Origin: JBCBSK01 sp039819185
GTDB lineage: Bacteria; Pseudomonadota; Alphaproteobacteria; Rhizobiales; Tepidamorphaceae
DNA: 37,433 nucleotides
NCBI GenBank assembly: GCA_039819185.1
Contig: JBCBSK010000010.1
Location: forward strand, 1 to 37,433
Direction of reading: 5' to 3'
Shown here: in pieces, positions 16,837-24,113 of the stretch
Numbering within the stretch: position 1 is the stretch's first letter
Layout of the letters: every line of letters begins with the position of its first letter
The notes under the pieces: model-generated
Database searches by the model: none
What the model was told of the DNA's origin: nothing
The model's input: the letters and a program-made list of their open reading frames with translations, nothing else
Position numbers and translations under genes: made by a program

Positions 16837-17763
16837 ATGAACACAGCCCTTCTCCTGATCCAGACCCTGAACGGCCTGCAATTGGGCATCTTGCTGTTTC
16901 TGATTGCAGCCGGGCTGACGCTCGTTTTCGGCGTCATGGACTTCATCAATCTGGCCCATGGCGTCCAATATATGATCGGCGCCTATTTCGCGGTGACCTT
17001 CTATACCCTGACAGGGAATTTCTTCCTAACGACAATCCTCGCACTCGGCGCGGCGTTGGTCTTCGGCCTGGTGCTCGAATTTCTGATCTTCCGACACTTA
17101 TACGACAAAGACCATTTGCAGCAGGTTCTGGCGACCTTCGGACTGATCCTGTTCCTCAACGAGGCCGTCAAGGTGGTTTGGGGGGCGGCACCACTTTCTT
17201 ATGACGCTCCGGAAATTCTCTCCGGTTCGATTGTCCTTATGCCGGGATTTCTCTATTCACATTATCGGATTGCGATCATTGTTGTAGGACTGCTTGTCGC
17301 GCTGCTGCTGTGGTATCTCGTTGCCCGCACACGCTACGGCATGCTGGTCCGGGCCGGCGCATCGAATGCACCCATGGTGTCGGCGCTTGGCGTCAACATC
17401 CGCCAGCTCTTTATGATCGTCTTCGGCTTCGGCGCGATGCTGGCAGGCTTTGCCGGCATCATGGCGGGTCCCATCTTCTCAGTTGAACCTGGGATGGGCG
17501 ACAATCTCCTGATCCTCGCCTTCGTCGTGATCGTCATCGGCGGCATCGGCTCGATCAAGGGCGCCTTCATCGCGGCTCTCCTGATCGGGCTTGTCGACAC
17601 GCTCGGCCGGTCTTTCGCGCGCGACATCTTCCGGTTCTTCCTGGATCCATCGGCGGCCAATGAGGTCGGCCCGGCGGTCGCGTCCATGCTGATCTATGTC
17701 CTGATGGCGGTGGTCTTGTTTTTCCGGCCGGCCGGCCTGTTCCCGGCGGAAGGACGCGGCTGA
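16837..17763 (+). CDS. Liv-type ABC transporter permease (LivH-like)
   Basis: This 308-residue permease belongs to the LivH family, with about eight hydrophobic segments. Family landmarks are LTLVFGVMDFINLAHG near residues 27-42, LVARTRYGMLVRAGASNAPM in the cytoplasmic coupling region, and FVVIVIGGIGSIKGAF near the C-terminus. It follows the binding-protein gene after a 112-base gap holding a stem-loop, and shares one base with the livM-like gene. It forms half of the inner-membrane channel. The ribosome site is weak, so translation may depend on the structured leader. Confidence 0.92.
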   Translation: MNTALLLIQTLNGLQLGILLFLIAAGLTLVFGVMDFINLAHGVQYMIGAYFAVTFYTLTGNFFLTTILALGAALVFGLVLEFLIFRHLYDKDHLQQVLATFGLILFLNEAVKVVWGAAPLSYDAPEILSGSIVLMPGFLYSHYRIAIIVVGLLVALLLWYLVARTRYGMLVRAGASNAPMVSALGVNIRQLFMIVFGFGAMLAGFAGIMAGPIFSVEPGMGDNLLILAFVVIVIGGIGSIKGAFIAALLIGLVDTLGRSFARDIFRFFLDPSAANEVGPAVASMLIYVLMAVVLFFRPAGLFPAEGRG

Positions 17764-18767
17764 TGACAGACATCGCCGACAGCCAGCCCGTCAAGAACGC
17801 CGGCAAGACGGAGGGTCGCGTGCCCTGGATCGCGCGGCTTGATCTAGCCGCCCCGCTGGTTCTGCTGATCCTGTTCGCGCTGGTGCCGGCCTATGCGGCG
17901 GCTGCCGATGACGGGTTTATCTTATCTTTCGTCACCCGCATCATGATCCTTGCGATCGCAGCCATCAGCCTCGACCTGATCTTGGGCTATGGCGCGCTGG
18001 TGTCCTTCGGCCACGCAGCCTTCATGGGGCTCGGCGCCTACGTCATGGGCATTGCCGCTAGCCATGGCATGACAGAGCTCTGGCTCGTCCTGCCGCTGGT
18101 CTTGGGCATTTCGGCGCTGTTTGCCGCCGTCACCGGCGCGATCTCGCTCAGAACCAAGGGCGTCTATTTCATCATGATCACGCTGGCATTTGGCCAAATG
18201 ACATTCTTCACCGCGACCAGCCTGTCGGGCTATGGCGGCGATGACGGCATGACCTTATGGGACACGACCACCATGTTCGGCGTCGAGATCTTCGGCAACG
18301 ACACGGTGTTCTATCTCGTCGTGCTGGCCGTCCTGGTCGGCGTCTATCTTCTCTGCCGCGCACTCGTCGCTTCGCGCTTCGGGCGGGTCATTCGCGGCAC
18401 GATGGAAAACCGCGAGCGGATGGCGGCCCTTGGCTTCGATGTGTTCCGGTTCCAGCTTGTCGCCTACATCATCGCCGGCATGATCGCAGGGCTTTCAGGC
18501 TTCCTGCTCGCCAACCATACGGAGTTCGTCAGCCCGGCCTACATGTCCTGGCAGCGCTCCGGCGAACTGATCATCATGGTCGTGCTCGGCGGCATGGGCA
18601 CGCTTTGGGGTGCCGTCATCGGGGCGATCGCCTTTCTGACACTCGAAGAGGTTTTGTCCTACGTCACCCGCCATTGGAAGATGATCTTTGGACCGCTGAT
18701 CATTCTGGTCGCGCTCTATGCACAGGGCGGGATTGCGGGCTTCTTGAAAGGCCGGGGCCGTGGATAA
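17763..18767 (+). CDS. Liv-type ABC transporter permease (LivM-like)
   Basis: The 334-residue product is a LivM-family permease with about eight to ten hydrophobic segments. Landmarks are SLDLILGYGALVSFGHAAFMGLG-type sequence after the first spans, TKGVYFIMITLAFGQM, SRFGRVIRGTMENRERMAALG (coupling region) and VLGGMGTLWGAVIGA. The ATG overlaps the previous stop by one base. With the LivH-like protein it forms the channel. It is followed by a hairpin and a 89-base gap before the first ATPase gene. Confidence 0.92.
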   Translation: MTDIADSQPVKNAGKTEGRVPWIARLDLAAPLVLLILFALVPAYAAAADDGFILSFVTRIMILAIAAISLDLILGYGALVSFGHAAFMGLGAYVMGIAASHGMTELWLVLPLVLGISALFAAVTGAISLRTKGVYFIMITLAFGQMTFFTATSLSGYGGDDGMTLWDTTTMFGVEIFGNDTVFYLVVLAVLVGVYLLCRALVASRFGRVIRGTMENRERMAALGFDVFRFQLVAYIIAGMIAGLSGFLLANHTEFVSPAYMSWQRSGELIIMVVLGGMGTLWGAVIGAIAFLTLEEVLSYVTRHWKMIFGPLIILVALYAQGGIAGFLKGRGRG

Positions 18768-18780
18768 AGCAATTTCAGGA

Positions 18781-18797
18781 GTTCGGCTTGGCCGAAC
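18781..18797 (+). promoter_or_regulatory. Intra-operon hairpin before the LivG-like gene
   Basis: GTTCGGC-TTG-GCCGAAC is a perfect 7-base-pair hairpin with a 3-base loop, 13 bases after the LivM-like stop. It is not followed by a T-run. It may tune expression of the ATPases relative to the permeases or mark an RNA-processing point; this is inference. Confidence 0.5.
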
Positions 18798-18856
18798 GGG
18801 AACCGGTTTTCCGTCCGGACTTGCGCCAAAAAACATGTGGTTGGCGGCAAGCAGCA

Positions 18857-19618
18857 ATGATTGACCCCAAGCCGATCCTCGTTCTCGATCGTCTACGCAA
18901 GAGCTATGGCGCGCTGAAGGTCACAGATGACGTGTCGCTCGAGATACAGCGTGGCGAACTGCACGCGCTGATCGGCCCTAATGGCGCGGGCAAGACCACG
19001 CTGGTCAGCGAGATCTCCGGCTTCGTGGCGCCTGACGGCGGCCGCATCCTGTTCAACGGCGAGGACATCACGCGCCTTCCGACCCATTGGCGGGCGCATC
19101 ATGGGTTGGCTCGAACCTTTCAGATTACTTCGGTGATGGCGGGTTTCAGCGTGCTTGAAAATGTCGCGCTGTCGGCCCAGGCCCATAACGGCACGAGCTT
19201 CCGCTTCTTCCAGCCGGCATCGCGCGATCACATCCTGAACGACAAGGCGATGACAGCACTCGAAACCGTTGGCCTGCAAGCCAATGCAGACCGGCCTGCG
19301 GGCATTCTAAGCCATGGCGAGAAGCGTCAATTGGAGCTGGCCATGGCGCTCGCCGCAGAGCCCGACATGCTGCTGCTTGACGAACCCATGGCCGGCACTG
19401 GGAAGGATGAGACGGAACGGCTGATCGAAACGCTGAACGGTCTCAAGGGCCTTTACACGATCCTGCTTGTCGAACACGACATGCGCGCCGTCTTTGCGCT
19501 TGCCGACCAGGTCAGCGTGCTTGTCTATGGCCAGGTCATCGCGAGCGGAAACCCAGACGCCATCCGCACCGACCCGCAAGTCCGCAACGCTTATCTCGGC
19601 GAGGAGGAAGCGGCGTGA
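18857..19618 (+). CDS. Liv-type ABC transporter ATPase (LivG-like)
   Basis: This is a 253-residue ABC ATPase. Walker A is GPNGAGKTT (40-48), the signature is LSHGEKRQLELAMALA and Walker B is MLLLDEPMAG. The frame is open for 200 codons upstream over the livM-like gene, but that part is not ATPase-like and the ATG at 18857 matches the family start. The signature reads LSHGE rather than LSGGQ, a variation common in LivG/UrtD proteins. Its last four bases overlap the livF-like start. It is cytoplasmic and pairs with the LivF-like protein as a heterodimer. Confidence 0.9.
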   Translation: MIDPKPILVLDRLRKSYGALKVTDDVSLEIQRGELHALIGPNGAGKTTLVSEISGFVAPDGGRILFNGEDITRLPTHWRAHHGLARTFQITSVMAGFSVLENVALSAQAHNGTSFRFFQPASRDHILNDKAMTALETVGLQANADRPAGILSHGEKRQLELAMALAAEPDMLLLDEPMAGTGKDETERLIETLNGLKGLYTILLVEHDMRAVFALADQVSVLVYGQVIASGNPDAIRTDPQVRNAYLGEEEAA

Positions 19619-20328
19619 GCGCCCCGCTTCTGTCTGTCCGTGATCTCGCCGCAGGCTATGGCGCGACGCCGGTCCTGTTCGACATCGGCTTCGAGGTCGG
19701 TGCCGGTGAAGTCGTGACCCTGCTCGGCCGCAACGGCATGGGCAAGACAACGACGATCAAGACGATCATGGGGCTTGTGAAACCGACCGGCGGCGACATC
19801 CGGTTCGAGGGCAACGCCCTGACTGCCGCCCCGCCCTACAGAATCGCTCAGGCCGGCATTGGCCTCGTACCCGAGGGCCGGCAGGTGTTTCCAACGCTGT
19901 CGGTTGAGGAAAATCTGGTCGCCACATCGGCCAACCGGTTCGGCGCGGCAGATCCATGGTCGCTATCGCGGGTCTATGAGTTCTTCCCGCGCCTTGCAGA
20001 GCGTCGCGGCAATACAGGCAAGCAACTCTCCGGCGGCGAGCAGCAGATGCTGGCGATCGGGCGGGCGCTGATGACCAATCCCAAGCTCTTGATCCTTGAT
20101 GAAGCCACGGAAGGGCTGGCGCCGATCATCCGCGAAGAGATCTGGGCCTGCCTGTCACGACTTCGCGGCGACAAGCAGTCTATCGTCGTCATCGACAAGA
20201 ACATCGATGCCTTGGCCAAGCTCGCCGACCAGCATGTGATCATCGAGAAGGGCCATGTCGTCTGGTCGGGCACAACCGCCGATCTGTCCGCCCAGCCAGA
20301 CCTCAAAAAGCGCTATCTGACCGTGTGA
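19615..20328 (+). CDS. Liv-type ABC transporter ATPase (LivF-like)
   Basis: The 237-residue protein is the second ATPase of the importer. It has Walker A GRNGMGKTT (38-46), LVPEGRQVFPTLSVEENL, signature LSGGEQQMLAIGRALM and Walker B LLILDEATEGLAP, all typical of LivF. It begins with GTG in a GTGA overlap with the LivG-like gene, after a strong GAGGAGGAAG site that lies inside that gene. It closes the operon; no clear terminator is seen in the 116 bases before the convergent lipoprotein gene. Confidence 0.92.
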   Translation: MSAPLLSVRDLAAGYGATPVLFDIGFEVGAGEVVTLLGRNGMGKTTTIKTIMGLVKPTGGDIRFEGNALTAAPPYRIAQAGIGLVPEGRQVFPTLSVEENLVATSANRFGAADPWSLSRVYEFFPRLAERRGNTGKQLSGGEQQMLAIGRALMTNPKLLILDEATEGLAPIIREEIWACLSRLRGDKQSIVVIDKNIDALAKLADQHVIIEKGHVVWSGTTADLSAQPDLKKRYLTV

Positions 20329-20444
20329 ACGCGGTTTCTTGCCATCACACTGTCGTTGGAGTCGCGCCAAGGCCTGTACAGCGAAGCTATGAGCACGCAG
20401 AGCCGATTGTAGCCGTTGCGGACAAGAAATGGCTGTGTTGGCCG

Positions 20445-21230
20445 TTAGAATTTGGACACAGGCTCGATCGACATCGGCCCGGACTGCACGGTGTGTGACT
20501 GCCCACCGGAGAGCAGGTCCAAGGTTCGTCCAAATATCTCAATCGCGGCGACCAGTTCAGCCAACGCCATGTCAACGCGGTGGGCCTCTCGGCTCGGCAG
20601 TTCGATCTGTGCCCGATCAAGCGCGTATTTGTAGGACGCAGCCCGCCAGGTCAGCGCAACATAGGCCCAATCAGCAACGCGCCGGTTTTCGGCAATCCGC
20701 GCATGTGCCGCTGACGCCTCCTCCTCCGTCACGTCCTCGACCCGTTCAAGCGCTTCGACACGGCGGCGGTCGTCACGATAGACCGCCCGGACGGCCACCA
20801 GAAAGCGCTCGATCATCGCGCGGTCCGAGCGGATTGCGCTGTCGATCGCGCCATAAAAGGCTGGAACGGACGCGAAGTTCCTATCGCGCAGGTTTTCATA
20901 ATAGGCGGCGACATCGATCTCGTAGCTCGCCTCTGGCCAACGCCATGCCATAACAACCGTCCGCCGGCCGCGGGTGAAAAAGTGCTGGCGATGCACCGGC
21001 ATGAAGAACCGGTAGGCGCGCGCACGCATCTCGATCTCGTTGTCGGTCAGAAGAAATGGCGACACGCCCTGCGGATCGTTCGAGTTGCTGCCAAGCGATT
21101 GATAGGCAAGCGAGCCGACGCGATTGGGCTCTATGCGGCCGAAATCTCCGGTCCGCGATGTGCAACCCGTAAGTAGGATGACAAAGAGTATGGCCAGCGC
21201 GCTGGGCATTGGGCGCCAGCGAGGACTCAT
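20445..21230 (-). CDS. Putative lipoprotein, conserved in Hyphomicrobiales
   Basis: The product has 261 residues from the ATG at 21230. The N-terminus is a lipoprotein signal with hydrophobic core SALAILFVILL and lipobox LLTG-Cys23, so the mature protein should be lipid-anchored in the envelope. After the Cys comes SRTGDFGR, a start I recall from conserved uncharacterised lipoproteins of this order. The rest is helical and rich in Arg/Glu, with no enzyme motif. In-frame ATG codons at 21260 and 21209 are alternatives, but the spacing of the hydrophobic core favours 21230. It lies downstream of a 56-residue gene on the same strand and is probably co-transcribed. Function unknown. Confidence 0.7.
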   Translation of the reverse strand: MSPRWRPMPSALAILFVILLTGCTSRTGDFGRIEPNRVGSLAYQSLGSNSNDPQGVSPFLLTDNEIEMRARAYRFFMPVHRQHFFTRGRRTVVMAWRWPEASYEIDVAAYYENLRDRNFASVPAFYGAIDSAIRSDRAMIERFLVAVRAVYRDDRRRVEALERVEDVTEEEASAAHARIAENRRVADWAYVALTWRAASYKYALDRAQIELPSREAHRVDMALAELVAAIEIFGRTLDLLSGGQSHTVQSGPMSIEPVSKF

Positions 21231-21286
21231 TCCAGAATCCCGGCGTGCATTGTTTATCATCACACCCTTGCACACCATGCCGGACC

Positions 21287-21457
21287 TCAGGCCCGATCAC
21301 GGTCTGCGGTCAGGTGTTGTGCATCATCGACCTCGATCCGGCGCTCGAACCGGACGACCGGTAAAATCACGATTTCTGCCCCACCTTGCGGTACGGCGGT
21401 CGTCTCAGTATCGGCCGTCGCTTTCGGTCTCGCCTCGAATGGCAGGATATCCGCCAT
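21287..21457 (-). CDS. Small conserved protein, 56 residues
   Basis: From the ATG at 21457, preceded by GGAGCGCGGAG, this encodes 56 residues starting MADILPFEARPK and containing AEIVILPVVRFERR. From memory, short proteins with an opening like MAEILPF and an internal AEI(L/V)-(hydrophobic)-VR-(Y/F)-ER motif are widespread in Hyphomicrobiales and uncharacterised. It precedes the lipoprotein gene by 56 bases on the same strand. The frame is open 17 codons further upstream, but the ribosome site and family start support 21457. Function unknown. Confidence 0.6.
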   Translation of the reverse strand: MADILPFEARPKATADTETTAVPQGGAEIVILPVVRFERRIEVDDAQHLTADRDRA

Positions 21458-21547
21458 CTCCGCGCTCCTATCGCATTGCCCCAGAGTCCATTCCCATACA
21501 ACCGGCATATCCCCGGCTGCGATAAGACACCCATGCGCCCAACGTAG

Positions 21548-21562
21548 TTAACAGTCCGCTAA
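21548..21562. promoter_or_regulatory. CtrA-like site TTAA-N7-CTAA
   Basis: TTAACAGTCCGCTAA matches the CtrA consensus TTAA-N7-TTAA at seven of eight specified bases. It lies 68 bases before the DUF2336-like start and 91 bases before the 56-residue gene on the other strand. CtrA is the essential cell-cycle regulator of this bacterial class. A single match of this length can occur by chance. Confidence 0.4.
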
Positions 21563-21630
21563 CGCCTTGGGGGTGATCCTGTGGGTGCTACTCAACCCTT
21601 AAATCGTGCAGCGAGAAGGCAACACAACGA

Positions 21631-22974
21631 ATGACCACGCATTCAGGCTGTGAAGCGGACATGGTGTTGCAGACCGCACGCGCCGCGACATTGAAAGCTC
21701 TGGTGCGGGCGTTTCTCGAAGCGCCCGCGACGCGCCGCGAGGAAGAGCCGAGCTTGCGTCATTTCGGCAGCATCGCGTCTGCGCTCTATCTCCAAGTCGG
21801 CGAGGGCGTCCGTGCCGAGATCGTTGCCATGGTCGCAGCCGCCAGCGATCTGCCCGATCCGTTCAAAAGCTTGCTATGGGATCAGCCCACAAGCCGCCGC
21901 ATTCTGATCGAGAACGGCTGCGCGATGAGTTCGGACGAGATGTTTGCAGTCGCGATCGGCGATGATGCGACCTTGGCACGCGCGCTCGCCAAACGCACCA
22001 ATCTGCCGGACGATGCACGCGGCGCGCTTCTGGCGCGCGATGACATCGCCCAAGCCTCTTTGCCCACTCTGCGGAAAATCAAGCTGCCACTGACCAAACT
22101 CCGCGAAGATCATTCCGCCGAAGACCGTCCTGCATCATCAACCAAGCGAGCGCCCCGCATCACGATCCAAGCGGCAGCCAAGCCTCAAAAGCAGCGCGTC
22201 TTGAAGACGATCAAAGCAACTCCGCAAGCCATGTCGGACCTTACTGGCTTTCGTCCACCGTCATTCAAGGTCTACCGCCTGTCGCCGCTGATCGCAGCAC
22301 CAGCGATACTCCAGCTCAACACCCTGATCGCGCCCAGTGAACACATCCTGACACCAAACCCTGACACGCTTCCGGCAACAAAGCGGGCTAAGCTGGACAA
22401 ACCCGCCAAAGACCTCAGCCAGAGGACGCATGACACCTTCTCACGAGCCCTCCTAACAGGTGAGCCCGAGCGGAAGGATATCGAGCTGGATGCTGCATCG
22501 ATCATTCTCGACTTCGCGGCCCGCGGGGCGCTGAGCGAGGTCGCATCCACCATCGCCAAGCAGACCGGACAGGACGAGCACATCATCCAACAACAACTCG
22601 CGGATATCGAGGGCGCAGATCACGCCAGCTTATGCCGCGCAATTGATCTCGATACACGCGATGCCCTGTCTCTCTATCTGTTGATTCACGGACGGATGCT
22701 GACATCCGCTGACTTGCGTGCCTACACCGAACGCTTTGCACCGGGATATGACGCACGGATGCACTTGCCGGACGAGATCACGTCCCCGCAGGCAGACGAA
22801 ATGCCTGAGACGACGCATCAGGGCTCTGTTGAAACCGAGGCAAACCTCGGACCGGTCCGGCATGCCGCAAGCGTCAGCTGTCCTGGCGCAGCCGTCAGGA
22901 CAGGTGGAGCGCGTCAGGCGGGCGCAGGGCGAACGGGGACACAACCAAGCTTCGGACGCAGAACGGCCGTGTAA
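21631..22974 (+). CDS. DUF2336-like protein
   Basis: The protein has 447 residues. It is soluble with no signal peptide and is made of helices suggesting an alpha-solenoid. Residues 15-140 resemble the start of DUF2336 proteins (LVRAFLEAPATRR, LARALAKRTNLPDDARGALL). A Lys/Pro-rich linker follows at about 160-270, then a second helical domain (LDAASIILDFAARGALSEVA ... ALSLYLLIHGRML). The last 45 residues are low-complexity. It is divergent from the 56-residue/lipoprotein pair, converges on the DUF1491 gene, and has a CtrA-like site upstream. Family assignment is by resemblance and the function of DUF2336 proteins is not established. A second in-frame ATG at 21661 is possible. Confidence 0.62.
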   Translation: MTTHSGCEADMVLQTARAATLKALVRAFLEAPATRREEEPSLRHFGSIASALYLQVGEGVRAEIVAMVAAASDLPDPFKSLLWDQPTSRRILIENGCAMSSDEMFAVAIGDDATLARALAKRTNLPDDARGALLARDDIAQASLPTLRKIKLPLTKLREDHSAEDRPASSTKRAPRITIQAAAKPQKQRVLKTIKATPQAMSDLTGFRPPSFKVYRLSPLIAAPAILQLNTLIAPSEHILTPNPDTLPATKRAKLDKPAKDLSQRTHDTFSRALLTGEPERKDIELDAASIILDFAARGALSEVASTIAKQTGQDEHIIQQQLADIEGADHASLCRAIDLDTRDALSLYLLIHGRMLTSADLRAYTERFAPGYDARMHLPDEITSPQADEMPETTHQGSVETEANLGPVRHAASVSCPGAAVRTGGARQAGAGRTGTQPSFGRRTAV

Positions 22975-23005
22975 AGCCCGGCATCATGACATGTTGCGCC
23001 TGCGT

Positions 23006-23362
23006 TCAGGACACCAATGCCGCGTCAAGGAAATCGCGACCATCACGGTCTTCTACCGCGATGATCCAGAGATCAGGATCAAACCGACTCTCGCGAGCAA
23101 GCTTGTCACTGATACGTTCAATTTCAACGGTTTCGGGCACAATCTCGGCGAATCGACGATCACCAGATTCCGCACTCTCATAGAGCACCTGCGGAGCAGG
23201 TCCGATGAGCCGCTCGTGACCATCGAACCGCGAGATATGGATGTAGATCGCGCCGGCGGCTTCCGCACCGCGCTGTGCCACAACAGCAAACCCGCCCTGC
23301 CCCTGGATACGACGCAGATAGGCTGCGACCCACAGGGCGGACGTGACGCGAGGTTCGCTCAT
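23006..23362 (-). CDS. DUF1491 family protein
   Basis: This 118-residue protein fits the DUF1491 family from alphaproteobacteria: SALWVAAYLRRIQGQGGFAV near the start, GAEAAGAIYIHISRFDG, the GPAPQ motif and the ending SRFDPDLWIIAVEDRDGR. It is cytoplasmic and of unknown function. It is the third gene of a minus-strand operon after the histidine kinase and the peptidoglycan-binding protein, 43 bases behind the latter. This order is, to my knowledge, common in Hyphomicrobiales. The start ATG has only a weak ribosome site. Confidence 0.85.
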   Translation of the reverse strand: MSEPRVTSALWVAAYLRRIQGQGGFAVVAQRGAEAAGAIYIHISRFDGHERLIGPAPQVLYESAESGDRRFAEIVPETVEIERISDKLARESRFDPDLWIIAVEDRDGRDFLDAALVS

Positions 23363-23405
23363 ATCGACAATTTCGAAGACCGGGTTGGGCGTGGGTCGTT
23401 TACGA

Positions 23406-24095
23406 CTACATCATGGATTCAAGTGCCAGGACCAGCGCCGCATCAACCTGACCGGTCACGACGAGGCCACGATCGCGCTGGAAGGCTTCGACGGCTCCAC
23501 GCGTTTGAGGCCCCATCAGACCGTCGATGACGCCGGGCGCATAGCCAAGATCGGCTAGCAGCCTTTGTGCACGCGCAACCTGAGTGTCTGCCGCGGGCGC
23601 AGACCGATCCGACACCGATACTGATGTGCCCGGCTCGGCAACAGGTGTCGATCCCGTCACCAGATCCTCAATCGAGATCAGTTCGAACCGGTCGTCCGAC
23701 GTCAAATCATTCGGCCGCTCGGCAGACGATAGTTCGATGGCAGCCAGAAGTGCTGGCGTGGGCAGCCCGGTCAAAGGCTGTCCGGTTGCTTCTTCAAAGC
23801 TCAGGATCGCGTCCTCGGTGTCAGGCCCGAAGACACCGTCGATCGCGCCGGCATAATAGCCTTCTCGGGCCAGCACACGCTGAATGTCGGCAACGAGATC
23901 GACATCGGCATGCTGCGCACCCGGCACTCCGCGCGGCGTCTCGGCGGGAGCCCAGAAGAATGCCTGCGGTGCCGGATGGTACGTGTCCTGCCAGACCACG
24001 GCGTTGAGCGTCACCCAGCCAGCCGCGATCAGCGCAGCCGCATAACTCATGCTGCGCAGCGGCTGGACACGAACCGTTTCCGTCACATTCATCAT
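23406..24095 (-). CDS. Membrane-anchored peptidoglycan-binding protein, two PG_binding_1 domains
   Basis: About 229 residues. An N-terminal membrane segment (about 15-33) is followed by two PG_binding_1 repeats. The first has IQRVLAREGYYAGAIDGVFGPDTEDAI and the second AQRLLADLGYAPGVIDGLMGPQTRGAV, each with the GxIDGxxGPxT hallmark. A Ser/Thr/Asp-rich linker joins them. The protein should sit in the inner membrane and touch the cell wall from the periplasm. It starts 18 bases after the histidine-kinase stop, so it may report envelope state to that kinase or act with it. That link is inferred from gene order. ATG codons at 24095 and 24092 are equally good starts. Confidence 0.86.
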   Translation of the reverse strand: MMNVTETVRVQPLRSMSYAAALIAAGWVTLNAVVWQDTYHPAPQAFFWAPAETPRGVPGAQHADVDLVADIQRVLAREGYYAGAIDGVFGPDTEDAILSFEEATGQPLTGLPTPALLAAIELSSAERPNDLTSDDRFELISIEDLVTGSTPVAEPGTSVSVSDRSAPAADTQVARAQRLLADLGYAPGVIDGLMGPQTRGAVEAFQRDRGLVVTGQVDAALVLALESMM

Positions 24096-24113
24096 TCGAC
24101 ACAATCCACTACT

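Noticed and set aside
18257..18856. A 200-codon N-terminal extension of the LivG-like ATPase
   Set aside because: It overlaps the LivM-like gene in another frame, is His/Arg-rich and is not ATPase-like. The ATG at 18857 begins at the family N-terminus.
22718..23530. A 270-codon plus-strand open frame past the DUF2336-like gene
   Set aside because: It overlaps the DUF2336-like 3' end in another frame and is antisense to DUF1491, which is a better-supported gene.
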